The notes beneath the pieces are model-generated. The model was given only the letters and a program-made list of their open reading frames with translations. It was not told the origin of the DNA and did not search any database. The position numbers and the translations under genes were made by a program. A stretch of 64,000 nucleotides of DNA from Hordeum vulgare subsp. vulgare (taxonomy: Eukaryota; Streptophyta; Magnoliopsida; Poales; Poaceae). Shown piece after piece: positions 35,397 through 46,600 of the stretch (the first letter of the stretch is position 1; the number at the start of each line of letters is the position of its first letter). The stretch lies in NCBI RefSeq assembly GCF_904849725.1, contig NW_025422533.1, forward strand, positions 1-64,000, written 5' to 3'.

Positions 35397-36558
35397 ATAT
35401 ATCACAAAAGCACTATTAAAAAACTAACAAAATCTTTCCCTTTGAACCAGTTAGACATATTGGCAAACATTTGACACAGACAATGAGAAAAAAAAATCTC
35501 AGTTTCGCAAAGGCAAAGAGTATCATTTTGTTTGCCGTGATCGAAGGTTTAAACTTTTTTGTAATAAAGCAAGGAAATTTGAAACATATATACATTAACA
35601 TCTGGCATAACATTTCAGATGTGATGGAGAACACAAATTGAGAAATCATAAGATGTTGAGATTAATATTTTGTCTAATGATCAAATTTCAGTTTTTGCAA
35701 ATTAGTTATTTAATGAATTTACTAGGACATCTTATACATATTTTCAGTTATCGTCCCATGTTTTTCAGTGAGGTAAGCCAATGCCAAAAAAAAACAAAAA
35801 AAACCAATGCCACTATCCTCTATTTCATTTCACTATATATTTAATAAGTTCTTTCACCATTCCTTCAATTCCCTTTTAATCCTGAGTGTATCGGCTTCAA
35901 ACCACTCATATGTTGATTTTTAATGGATATGGTATCAGTACCAATGAATCTTACCGGTATATAGAGATGTAACTTGACAGACTTTCTTCTATCTGTTCTT
36001 TTTACTAATATTGTGTATTGGTGCAGCTTAATACGCGAGACCATGGACGATCAATGTGTGACAAGTGTACGGTGCTAAGAAGCTTGCATTCGTACAGCTA
36101 TCCTTTTTCTTTTTCTCACGTACAATTGTTATATTGACATACTTCTATGTAATTTATGAATGATATTAAATGCAAATAGGATTATGTATTAACTCGACTC
36201 TAATATTTAGCATTTGTCTATTTTATAATGTTGTCACTCCAAGATGTTGGAATGTTTATAAAAAAATTGTGTTAGTTGATATACATGGTTCATGAATGTC
36301 TTCTAGTGGACATTTTACGTGCAATTGTGTTACAAATATTATCATTGATTGCTATATAGTATTTTGGAACAAAGCAAATATTGTCCTTTTGACCAACATC
36401 TCACTAGCATAAGAAATATATTTTGTTATTCTTTTACGCAATGACTTTGTTCTATTTTAATAAGAAAAAAATCATTTCATATGCAAATTTATGTGTGCGG
36501 TTCATGTTCATAATTTTCATAATTTATATGCGGCCGTGCGAATGCATGGGTCGACTAG

Positions 36559-37186
36559 TTAGTACTAGTATTACTCATGCATGTGTCCTTCTAATTTGTT
36601 GTTCACGTCGGGTGAAGTTGATGCATACATGCATGCGATGGTTATTAACTCGGCTGTGGAAACATCAACCGCTTATTTTCTCAGTTGATTAGACGCATTA
36701 GCATCTACACCTGCTACATCTCACAACCAATCGTGGCTATCTTGATCCCAGAGATTTTTCAATCATGCCTTCTAAACTATGTCGGAGGGAATATGAAGGA
36801 TATACCAACTCCGATGCCAAGAAAAACAGATGGTGCCTGCGCGCCAAGACATCGTCGCCGGTGGCTGGACAAACTCCACCTCGATCGAAGGCGGCCAAGC
36901 ACCAAGACACGTTGAACTGCTCAGTGCTCCTGCACTGGCTTATGCTGGCCGCCGGCGCCGGCGGACTCCATGACCCTGACACGATCTATCCCTCTTGCTC
37001 TCCTCAGATCAGAGTGCGCGTGATACGCCTGGCGTACATAAGTATAATATGCATGCGCATAGTTCTGTGCTAGCTAGCTTGGTTCAGTGTGTTCAGGCTA
37101 GCACCTACTGTACTATATATAGCATTCGTTGTAGAGCTGATATATAGAATTAGCTGTACAACTGAACTTGCAAGTAGGTATACTAA
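36559..37186. other. Intergenic; possible exon relic
   Basis: 36765-37073 is a 102-codon frame (MPSKLCRREYEGYTNSDAKK at the start) of unknown kind. Part of it (36812-36882, with TGGACAAACTCC) loosely resembles 3725-3790 (CCGGACAAACTCC), pointing to another shared background segment. No domain, no splice support. Confidence 0.3.
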
Positions 37187-38180
37187 GATCGTTTCTAGCA
37201 GATCCCGTATAACGTTCCGATCCGTGAAATAACTGTCAAAATATGGGTCTGTATAAAAAAAGTTGTCCAATCAGACCCTGCAAACGTGTCGGACCCGTAA
37301 GTTATTTTGCGGGACTCCACAAAAGTGCGCGCTCAACCGCTAGATTCACGAGGGGAGGCTCGCCTCCAATCCGCAGCGAGATTAGCGCGAGGGATATTTC
37401 CACGCGGCCGTTCCCGCTTCCCACCCCTTCGTCGCCATTGCCCCGCCTCCTCCGGCATCGGTCCATCTTCCCCAGCCATTCTTCGCCGCCATGGAAGCCT
37501 CCTAGCTGCCCCCCGTCTTCGTGGATCTCGCGCACACACAATCCCCTCTGACAGATCTCGTTGCCAGCCATGTTGCCCCCGCCGTCGCTCAAGGCACCAC
37601 CGCGTCCGTCCGCAAGTGGCAGGGCAACATCGTCATGCAGGGCGGAAATTCGACTGGCCCCACCGTGAATGAACGCGCGCCCGGCGCTGCTACTGCTGCA
37701 CAACCAGCCCGACAGCCGTCAGAGAAGAAGGGCAAGGTTTCGGGGGTAAAGCGAAAGAAGGTTCCTACAAAAAAGCCAGCGACTTCATCCTCTCCCTCCG
37801 CCACGGCAACAGGTACCCCTACGATTCCCTTCGACGCAGTTGCTTCCATCGCAAGCGAGGTGTTCGACAAAATGGCTGGTTCGCACAGTGCCACTGCCGA
37901 GTTCGTCAACTTGTTGGACACCAACTCCGTCGGCATCGATCAAGCCACGATTGGTGGTTTCAATTACAATGAAATGGATGGTGATGTGGATGATCAAGGT
38001 GGTGAAGATGAGTTGGAGGAGATAGATGAGGGGGTGTATGACCAAGCGCAAGCAAAAAACCGTGAAATCGAAGAACTACACGTTGTTTGAAGACTATGTG
38101 AGTTTGTTTTCACGTCTCAAGCTGTGCAAATCTTTTGTAGCATTTTAAGTGATTGCATCATTTGATATTTTTTTCATTGT
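37187..38180 (+). mobile_element. Left part of a Harbinger element with ORF1
   Basis: TAA (37184-37186) is followed by GATCGTTTCTAGCAGATCCC, related to the ends of the elements at 24365 and 12601. The segment holds a Myb/SANT-type ORF1. No right terminus or DDE transposase was found. From about 38180 the sequence becomes LTR-type, so the element was probably interrupted. Confidence 0.5.
37521..38096 (+). pseudogene. Harbinger ORF1-like (Myb/SANT-type) gene, frameshifted
   Basis: The 189-codon frame has a basic patch (KKGKVSGVKRKKVPTKKP), a Ser/Thr-rich linker, a helix (FDAVASIASEVFDKMAGS) and an acidic tail (GDVDDQGGEDELEEIDEG). The frame stops at about 38090. One frame over, codons read TKRKQKTVKSKNYTLFEDYV, the start of a SANT-like DNA-binding domain, and run into GTGAG at 38097, which looks like a splice donor, with TGTGTAG at 38180-38186 as possible acceptor. 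In Harbinger elements this protein helps the transposase bind the ends. A frameshift and the loss of downstream exons make it non-functional. Confidence 0.5.
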
Positions 38181-39922
38181 GTAGGCAATAATAAATTAGT
38201 TATTATTATATTTCCTTGTTCATAATAATCGTTTATTATCCATGCTAGAATCGTATTGATTGGAAACTCAAATACATGTGTGGATACATAGACAACACAC
38301 TCTTTCTAGTGAGCCTATAGTTGACTAGTTCGTTGATCAAAGATGGTCAAGGTTTCCTGGCCATAGGCAAGTGTTGTCACTTGATAACGGGATCACATCA
38401 TTAGGAGAATCATGTGATGGACAAGACTCAAATTATATACGCAGCATGTTGATCGTGTCATTTTATTGCTATTGTTTTCTGCGTGTCAAGTATTTATTCC
38501 TATGACCATGAGATCATATAACTCACTCGCACCGGAGGAATACCTTGTGTGTATCAAACGTCACAACGTAACTGGGTGACTATAAAGGTACTCTACAGGT
38601 ATCCCCGAAGGTGTCCGTTGAATTAGTATGGATCAAGAGTGGGATTTGTCACTCCGTGTGACGGAGAGGTATCTCGGGGCCCACTCGGTAATACAACATC
38701 ACACACAAGCCTTGCAAGAAATGTGACTAAGTGTAAGTCATGGGATCTTGTATTACGGAACGAGTAAAGAGACTTGCCGGTAACGAGTTTGAAATAGGTA
38801 TGCAGATATCGACGATCGAATCTCGGGCAAATAACATACCGAAGGACAAAGGGAATGACATACGGGATTATATGATTCCTTGGCACTGAGGTTCAAACGA
38901 TAAGATCTTCGGAGAATATGAGGATCCAATATGGGCATCCAGGTCCCGTTATTGGATATTAACCGAGGAGAGCCTCGGGGCATGTCTACATAGTTTTCAA
39001 ACCCGTAGGGTCTGCACACTTAAGGTTCGATGATGTGTTATTATAGTTGAGTTATATGTGTGGTTACCGAATGTTGTTCGGAGTCCCGGATGAGATCGCG
39101 GACGTCACGAGGGTTTCCGGAATGGTCCGGAAACGAAGATTGATATATAGCATGGTTTCATTTGGTTACCAGAAGGTTTTCGGGCATTACCGGCATTGTA
39201 CCGGGAGTGACGAATGGGTTCCGAAAGTTCATCGGGAGGGGGGCCACCCACTCGGAGGTAGCCCAATGGCTTTAGGGTGGCGCACCATCCCTTAGTGGGA
39301 AGGAAGAGGAGGACTTCTCCTTCCCAAACCTAATTGGAGTAGGAGTCCTCCTCTCCTCCTTGGCCGGAGCATCTTGGGCTCCTTGAGCCTGAAGGCAAGC
39401 CCCTCCCCCTACCTCCTATATATAGTGGTGTTTTAGGGCTGATTTGAGACAACTTTTACCACGTGCAACTCAACCCTAGACCACATAGTTTTACATCTAG
39501 ATCGGATTTCTGCGGAGCTCGGGCGGAGCCCTGCAGGAGTAGATCGTCATCACCACCGGAGCGTCGTCACGCTGCCGGAGAACTCATCTACTTCTCCGTC
39601 TTGCTTGCTGGATCAAGAAGGCTGAGATCATTGTCGAGCTGTACGTGTGCTGAACGCGGAGGTGCCGTCCGTTTGGCACTAGATCGGAACGGATCATGGG
39701 ACGGATCGCGGGACGGTTCGCGGGACGGATCGCGGGACGGTTCGTGGGATGGTTCGAGGGACATGAAGACGTTCCACTACATCAACCGCGTTTCTTAACG
39801 CTTCCTGCTGTGCGATCTACAAGGGTACATAGATCCAAATCTCCTCTCATAGATGGACATCACCATGATAGGTCTTCGTGTGCGTAGGAAATTTTTTGTT
39901 TCCCATGCAACGTTCCCCAACA
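38181..39922 (+). mobile_element. Triticeae-type LTR (apparently solo or chimeric)
   Basis: The right end is clear (CGTTCCCCAACA at 39911-39922, a standard ...CA end). Typical internal words include GATAACGGGATCACATCATT, AACGTAACTGGGTG, CACTCCGTGTGACGGAGAGG and CCGAATGTTGTTCGGAGTCC. A TATA box (CCTATATATAGTGG, core 39417-39424) fits the promoter. The left end is not resolved, and no primer-binding site or gag follows. I recognise the sequence type from common wheat repeats but do not assign a family. Confidence 0.7.
39690..39765. repeat. 12-bp tandem repeat in the LTR
   Basis: About six units of the type GGGACGGATCGC / GGGACGGTTCGC alternate and decay toward the right. Confidence 0.85.
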
Positions 39923-40345
39923 TAACAAGTATGCAAGCTCCAACAATCCTTCTATGAACTGGAGCAAGCATCTCGGAGTTGGAGTATATGCTTTGATGAG
40001 ATTATCCAGGCTTTTGGGTTTATACAAAGTTTATGAGAAACTTGTATTTTCAAAAAAGTGAGTGGTAGCACTATAGAATTGCTTATGAGTATATGTGGTT
40101 GAAATATTGTTGATCGGAAATGATGTAGAATTTCTGGAAAGCATATAAGGTTGTTTGAAAAGTGTTTTTCAAAGGTAAACCTAGATTGAGCGACTTGACC
40201 ATTGAGCATCCAGATCTATAGAGATAGATCAAAGCGCTTGATAAAACTTTCAATGAATACATACCGTGACAAGATTTTGAAGGACTTCAAAATAGATCGG
40301 TCAAAGAAGGAGTTCTTGGTTGTGTTGTAAGGTCAAAGAAGGACT
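39923..40345 (+). pseudogene. Copia reverse-transcriptase remnant
   Basis: Codons from 39930 read in pieces as a Copia RT: NNPSMNWSKHLG, then FDEIIQAFGFIQS, ETCIFKKVSGST, and after a frame change YVVEILLIGNDVEFLESI. Further on come RSKRLI-like and KEFL-like words. The catalytic YVDD box is YVVE. At least one frameshift and several stops are present. The fragment abuts the LTR directly, without gag, protease or integrase, so it results from an internal deletion or a nested insertion. Confidence 0.75.
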
Positions 40346-40529
40346 TCAACATTGTCCATAAATATGAAAATTACTCACAATTGGCAATTATAAGTCATAG
40401 AAAACGTTTCAAACAGAAAAATCTTTGGAGTGGGCCGGCCCATGTAGGCATCTCCTATTACGCTCTGGACATTGAAAAAAGATGCAGCACACCTACTTGG
40501 GCCGGCCCATGCGTGGCCGCCTGTTCTTT

Positions 40530-41100
40530 TAGTTTAGTTTTTTATTTTTTTTTCAGTTCCATTTTTTTATACTTTAAATAATTTAGAACTTCAAATAACT
40601 TTTCTTAAATTTAAGAAACTGAGAATTTTGAAATAAAATATTAAAAAAACATAATTGTTTTGAGAATTCAAAAACTACTCAGGAGTTTTGAAAAATGTTT
40701 GCATATACAAAAAAATGTTTAAATTTCTAGAAAATGTCTGTAAAATGAAAAAAGTCAATAATTTTAAACAAAAGTCCGTGTGAAAATCTTAAAAACAGTT
40801 CGTACCTCTGTTTTTAGTCTCATTTTTTATTTTTCTTTTCTGTTCCATTTTTTAAAATTTAAATAATATCGACTTTTGAAAAACTTTTGCAACTTATAAA
40901 ACTGAGAATTTTGAAATAGAATTTTGAAGAAAACATAAAATGTTTGTGAATTCAAAAAATGCTCGAGATATTTGTAAAAGTATTCCCATATTTAGAAAAA
41001 TGTTCATAATTTTGAGAACAATGCTGGTGAAAACAATAAAAGTCCATGATTTTGAGAAAAAAGTTTGTGTATTATTTTTTGAGTGCAATTGAAAAAAATG
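40530..41100. repeat. Diverged ~286-bp tandem duplication, AT-rich
   Basis: GTTCCATTTTTTTATACTTT (40556) and GTTCCATTTTTTAAAATTT (40842) begin two related units, each continuing with AACTGAGAATTTTGAAATA. The rest is AT-rich with recurring AAAATGTTCAT words, like 120-410 and 51240-51560. At 40432 and 40501 GGGCCGGCCCATG occurs twice. No genes. Confidence 0.65.
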
Positions 41101-41197
41101 TTTGCTAATTTAAAAAATGTTCATGCATTTTAAGAAATGTTCTAAAATTTTAAGGACGTAATATGATCAGCATCTTTGAAGATTATAATTATTTTTC

Positions 41198-41231
41198 TCC
41201 CGTTGCAACGCATGGGTCCTTTTGCTATGAG
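41198..41231 (+). mobile_element. Isolated Helitron-type 3' terminus
   Basis: CCCGTTGCAACGCATGGG followed by TCCTTTTG and CTAT looks like a plus-strand Helitron 3' hairpin whose CTAG end has mutated. No matching 5' end was identified. 41232-41586 is otherwise unassigned. Confidence 0.45.
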
Positions 41232-41586
41232 ATACCTAAATGACCAGGCTAATGTGGACGCCATTCTTTGGCTGATACATGCCGTGGCAATATATTTTCA
41301 GAGAAACCCTTGAGATGTTGGTAAATCCGGTCGTGGAATCCGGTCGTGGAGATGATGGCGATGATGTTACAGTCCTGCTCCTGAGAGAGCATCACTGCAA
41401 CCCTTAGATTTTAGGTTTATCAAGTCGCCTACCAAGCCAGCCGTTCGGTGGTGAAGGTCGATGGGAGCGGAGCTGCAGGTTTATATAAGTTACTTTACTT
41501 CAAGTATAATTGAATGGGCGCAGTTGTGTGTTCTGGCATCAAAATGGAAGTTTTTATCAACTCTTCACCACAAATGTAGACTACTA

Positions 41587-42992
41587 GAGCAACTCCAATG
41601 GCCACTTCAATGGCCGATCCAAACAGAATGTGATTTTGTCCGCTTTTTGTCCGTTTGGGTCGATCAGACGGACACGAATGTCCGCTTCTACGTTTGGGTC
41701 GGTGCATCCGTCCAACGATGGCCCGATCCATTTTGACCGCAATGCTCCTTCTCGGCGTCGCGATGCTCCTCCCCGGGGTCGCGCTGCGCCTCCTCGACGC
41801 CGCGCTCGAGCATCTCGAGGTACTCGTCGTGGTGGCGCTCCTCGGCCAGCCGTCGCTGGCGCAAATGTTCGAGGTACGCCGCCTCCTGCGCCGGCGTCGC
41901 CCCAACCCAGACTGGTGGCGCGTTGACCCACTCGCGCGCTACTCCCGTCCAGCTCCGGCTCCGGCTCAATTTCGACAGGGGACATCGGGGTCACCGGCGG
42001 CAGGACGCAGTCGCCTGTCGTGGAGAGGGCCATGGCCTGCACCATGGTCGCCTCGTACACTGCCTCCTCTTGCTCGGCCGCCGCCGCCGCCCTGCGCCGC
42101 TCGTCCTCCTCGCTCTCCTGGTAGACCGCCGCAAGGGCCGCCTGGTCCTCCTCGCGGACGACGAGCGGGGGCGCTGGCATTGTGCGGTCGACTTCGTGAA
42201 CGCCGCGTCGCCTCGCTTCCTCGTGCTCGAAGGCGAACCAACGAGTCCAGTTGGGCGAGTTGGTTGCGTAGGCGGGGTCGTGGCGCTGCTTCGGAGTTAG
42301 GAGCGTCCGCTGGCGTCGCACCTCCTCCGCGTGCGCCCTAGCCGATCGCGGTGCCATCGGCACTGGGATCCTCTCCGGATCCAGGTGACAGTCGTGCGGC
42401 AGGGTGTCGTCGGGGTACGGGAGAGGCTTGCAGTGTTGCTAGTGCCACTCCGCCTGGTGCACTGGCACTTTGACGCGCTGCCTCGGCCGGTGAGCTGGCG
42501 CCGACGGAGGCGGGAGGAACTTCGAGGGAAAAGGAATGACAAAGGACTTGCCTTTGGCCTTGCTGCTGCCGGCGTCGGAGAAGAGCCCCATCTGGCACGG
42601 CTAGGATGGTTATGGTTTGTCGGCGACGGGGGAGCGAGTGATGGGGACAGGGGCTGGCTGGAAGCGAATGAGGACGGCCCCACCACACGGTCGGCTTAAA
42701 AAAGGACGACCGCTGTCGCTGACGCGTGGGCCTGAGGTCATAAAGTAAGCTGACCAGGTAGCCCGCGTGCAGTTGGACGACCGTCACGTGGGGACGCGGC
42801 GAACACCGAGAAGGCGCGCGTGGCGTCCGTGCCGACGCATTTGGGGCGTAAATTTGGTCCACAAATGCGTCGGTGTGGACGCGAAGCAGACTCGATTTGG
42901 GTTTGCGTCGTCGCGTTGGGCTTCCTCTTTTGTCCGCGCCGACCCAAACGAACGACGACGGACGAAATGGATAGCCCCCATTGAAGTTGCTC
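41587..42992. mobile_element. Harbinger-type element (1.4 kb) carrying an ORF
   Basis: Inverted ends GAGCAACTCCAATGGCC and (inverted) GAGCAACTTCAATGGGG match at 15 of 17 positions. They are flanked by CTA (41584-41586) and TTA (42993-42995), a PIF/Harbinger target with one change. Both subterminal regions carry TTGTCCGTTTGGGTCG / CCGACCCAAACG-type words. The GC-rich interior encodes a minus-strand protein but no transposase. Confidence 0.75.
41688..42591 (-). pseudogene. Element-borne ORF of unknown function, broken
   Basis: From ATG 42591 the protein starts MGLFSDAGSSKAKGKSFVIP. It has an in-frame TAG at codon 51 (42439-42441, in VHQAEWH*QHCK, probably from TGG), then continues in frame (MAPRSARAHAEEVRRQRTLL, SPNWTRWFAFEHEEARRRG) through an acidic, alanine-rich helical part. 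Near 41970-42000 the frame shifts to one reading VNAPPVWVGATPAQEAAYLE and ending at 41688. I know no domain for it. Similar sequences seem common in grass elements, so it is likely cargo, now dead. Confidence 0.6.
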
Positions 42993-43166
42993 TTATTGTG
43001 TTTTTTCAGAAGTTAGGGATTGAAGTGACACCTTGACTAACTTCATTTCATTGGTTGAAATAACTCACTGAGTCAGATGGCACATGTCTGACCTCTGATT
43101 TCTTTCCTCAACTACCTTTATCTGTATATGATTCCTTATATTTGTGCAAAATCCTTAAATAACGTA

Positions 43167-43381
43167 CTACCTCCTTTTCGATTTATAAGGCTTGCGCGTA
43201 TCCCTAGGTTGACAAATAGGTCATCGTAATACAAATTATATATCACAAAAAATATGTCATTAGAAACTTCAAACCATCTACTTTCTAATGGTATAATTTT
43301 TAGACTATACAACTCATCTTAACTTGATCAAATTATAAATCTAGAAATACGTACAAGACTTATAATCTGAAAAGGAGGTAG
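43167..43381. mobile_element. Stowaway MITE (215 bp)
   Basis: Inverted ends CTACCTCCTTTTCGATTTAT and (inverted) CTACCTCCTTTTCAGATTAT are flanked by TA at 43165-43166 and 43382-43383. The interior is AT-rich and non-coding. Confidence 0.92.
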
Positions 43382-43667
43382 TACTTGTAATGTTTACATC
43401 TTCTAATATAACCTTGATCATGGACAACTGAGATTATATTCTTGACTTAAAAAGGCTCGCATTTTTCATTTCATTTACTTTTGAACAGAGTGATGAAGAT
43501 GGAGTAGAGCAGTAGGTGAACCATTGAATGGTCGATGAATGATTTTGTATAACCAAGTCATAAATGTATGACGGTCTATCCTCTTTTTTGGCCCAGATAT
43601 ATAGCGAACACGGATCGGCCAAGCAACTGGTCTATGTTTTTTTTTTTAAGATACGGCCCTTTGCACT

Positions 43668-46600
43668 TTATTTATTCAAAGACCGTACATAATCTGAATA
43701 CACAGCCGCATTCAGAAAGTCAGGGATAACATCAAAAGTTACAATTTGCATCTCAGTGGAGAGCCCTCTTTTTACAAGTACATGAGCTACTACATTTGCT
43801 TCTCTTCAACTGAATTTTAGTTCGAATCCCTGGAAACACGAGAGATATGAGGACATCTCTCTAAAGATTGGACCACAACTTGATCGGTCCCTGCCTCCAT
43901 TCCAGTCATCTATCACTGTTTTGCAATCTGATAAGATTTCAATGATCGGCCACCGTCTCTCCTTAGCTAGTAACATAGCATCTCTGCATCCCAAAGCTTC
44001 ACTTACATAAGGGTCAGTAATACCAGCATATGGGCAATACCTTCCCGCAACGAATCTTCCTTCATGATCCCTGGCAACAACTCCCGTACCTGCTCGTCCA
44101 CCCATTGCATCAATTGCCGCATCGGAGTTAATCTTTATCACACCCACATCCGGTGTCATCCAAAACTCACTTATCTTTTGAATAGATTGCTGCTTGGTAG
44201 GGATATAAAGTGATCTTATATGCTCCTGGATGATCTCCATCGATCTAAGAGGCTGAAACATTGTCTCACCGTGTGTGTATTTGTTACGGTTGCCCCAAAT
44301 AGTCCACATAACAGAGGTTATCACCGCTGCCTCCTCCTTAGCGATAAACTTTGGATCCAAAAGGTCCCTTGTCCATGTCGCTTGGTATAACCTTGGGAGT
44401 TTTACCCCAAAGAACCGTAGTGTTTCCACCCAGAATTGTGCCGCCTGATTGCAAGTAACGAATGTATGGAACAATGTTTCATCATCATTGCCACACAATG
44501 CGCATGTAGCAACGTCGCCTACATGTCTCCTGACAAGTTCCGCCCTTGCAGGTAAAAATCCCTTGATCACCCTCCACCAGAAAACCCGTATTTTTGGTTG
44601 AACATTCAGCTTCCACAAGCGTTTCCATGTTTCCTCATCGCCAGACGAGCTACTCGGCCCACCTTGTATCTCACTTTGTTGCTGTTTCAGCTCTGTGTAT
44701 GCCGACCTGACCGAGAAAGTTCCCGATCGATCACAAGCCCATGCCCAAAAATCAGTTGCGACAGTCCTTGGTCTAGGCATATTCAGGATTGCCTCAACAT
44801 CCGATCGAAGAAACAAACATTGGAGTATCTCTAAGTTCCACTCCCCACTGTCTCCATGTAGCAAGTCAGACACAAGCTGCACCGGTTCTTCAGACAACCT
44901 GCATACTGGCCTCATTGATGGTGATCCATCTATCCATTGATCGTGCCAAATCTCAGTAGTTCGGCCATCTCCTATCCTGCGGATCAACCCTTTCTTAAGT
45001 ACCTCACGCCCCTGTATGATTGCCCGCCAAGTACGAGATGAATTGGCAGGGCATCCGGCCTGCAAGAAGTTACCTTCCGCATAATATCTTCCTCTCAATA
45101 CCCTTGAACACAATGTCTCTGGGAAGTTCAACAGTCTCCATGCTTGCTTTGCCAACAAGGCATCATTGAACAACTCAAGATCTCGGAAACCGATTCCTCC
45201 CTTCGACTTTGGAGTCGCCATGTTCGACCATGCTTGCCAGTGCATACCTTTCTTATCTAGCGATCCCGCCCACCAGTATTTGGACATTACTGTCATCAAC
45301 TTACGACATAAACCTTTTGTGAGTTTAAAGCAACTCATAGAGAAAGCCGGCAAAGCTTGGATCACAGATTTGAGATGCACTTCTCTCCATGCACATGATG
45401 CTTTCCTAAAACTCCACCCCTGAACATTAGATCTTGCTGATTCGACTATATGTTCAAAGTTCTGCTCTGTAATCTTCCCTGTTGCAGTCGGCAGACCAAG
45501 ATACTTCTCTGTTAGTGCTTCTCTCTGTATCTGCAGTACATTCCGTACCCCACGTTTTGTTGAAGCCCCACACTTTGGGCTAAAGAACACTGAGATCTTA
45601 TGCTTATTAGCACTTTGGCCTGAACCAATACTGTATGCACTTAAGATTTCATTTAGCCGAGTTGCACTCCTACTATAAGCTTTCATAAACACCAAACAAT
45701 CATCTGCAAAAAGAAAATGTGATACCCAAGGAGATCTCTGGCCTGCCCAGATACCTCTATCAATCCATCCTCCATCATAATTCTTTAGCATGCATGACAG
45801 GCCTTCTCCACATAGTAGAAACAAATAAGGAGAGATCGGGTCCCCTTGTCGCAACCCCCGCGTTGGACTGAAACTTGGTAGTAGCTCTCCATTCACCTTC
45901 ACCTGGAATGAGACTGAATTGACACATTTCATCACTATAGATATCCATTCCTCACAGAAGCCCAATTGGCACATGATCCCTTGTAGATAGTCCCACTCCA
46001 CCCGGTCATATGCTTTCATCATATCTATTTTAACAGCACACCACCCCTGCTTTCCTTTCTTTCTCTTCATCGCATAGATACACTCATAAGCTATAAGAAT
46101 ATTATCAGTTATGAGCCTTCCTGGTACAAAAGCACTTTGTTCTTCGGAAATGATCTCATCAAGAATCTCACGAAGACGATTAGCCAAAACCTTGGAGCAA
46201 AGTTTATAAATAACGTTACACAAGGATATAGGTCTGTACTGAGTAATGTTTTGAGGTTTTTTAACCTTTGGAATAAGGACAATCACTGTCCTATTTACCG
46301 CCTCTGGCATGTGGCCCCCATTTAAGAAATTGAGCATTGCCTTTGTCACATCATCACCGATCAACCCCCAATGCCTCTGATAGAAGCCATCATTAAAGCC
46401 ATCCTCACCCGGTGCTTTCGAAGGAGCCATACCAAACAAAGCGTTACGGATCTCTTCGGCTTGAAACTCCCTAGTGAGCCTCTCATTCATCTGCAAAGTT
46501 ACCTTAGCCGGCACATGGTGCAACATCTCCTCCGTCACCAGATCTTCCTGTGCAGTATAGAGGTTAGTGTAAAACTGCTGTATCTCCTCGTGTATTGCCT

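Larger units (their letters stand above)
33976..36558 (+). mobile_element. Non-autonomous Helitron (~2.6 kb)
   Basis: It starts A|TCTATCTATACTTATACTAA (TC at 33976, or alternatively at 33980). It ends with hairpin CCGTGCGAATGCATGG (36534-36549), a short spacer and CTAG (36555-36558) followed by T. No Rep/helicase frame is present. It contains a 58-bp retro-insertion (35339-35396) and a long inverted repeat (34127-34423). The 110-codon frame at 34668-35012 shows no domain. Just outside the 5' end, 33882-33900 resembles half of a Stowaway end (TACTTCCTCC). Confidence 0.75.

Noticed and set aside
39690..39765. Evenly spaced short repeats resembling a CRISPR-like array
   Set aside because: Units are 12 bp and contiguous without spacers, inside an LTR of a plant genome. 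This is a simple tandem repeat.
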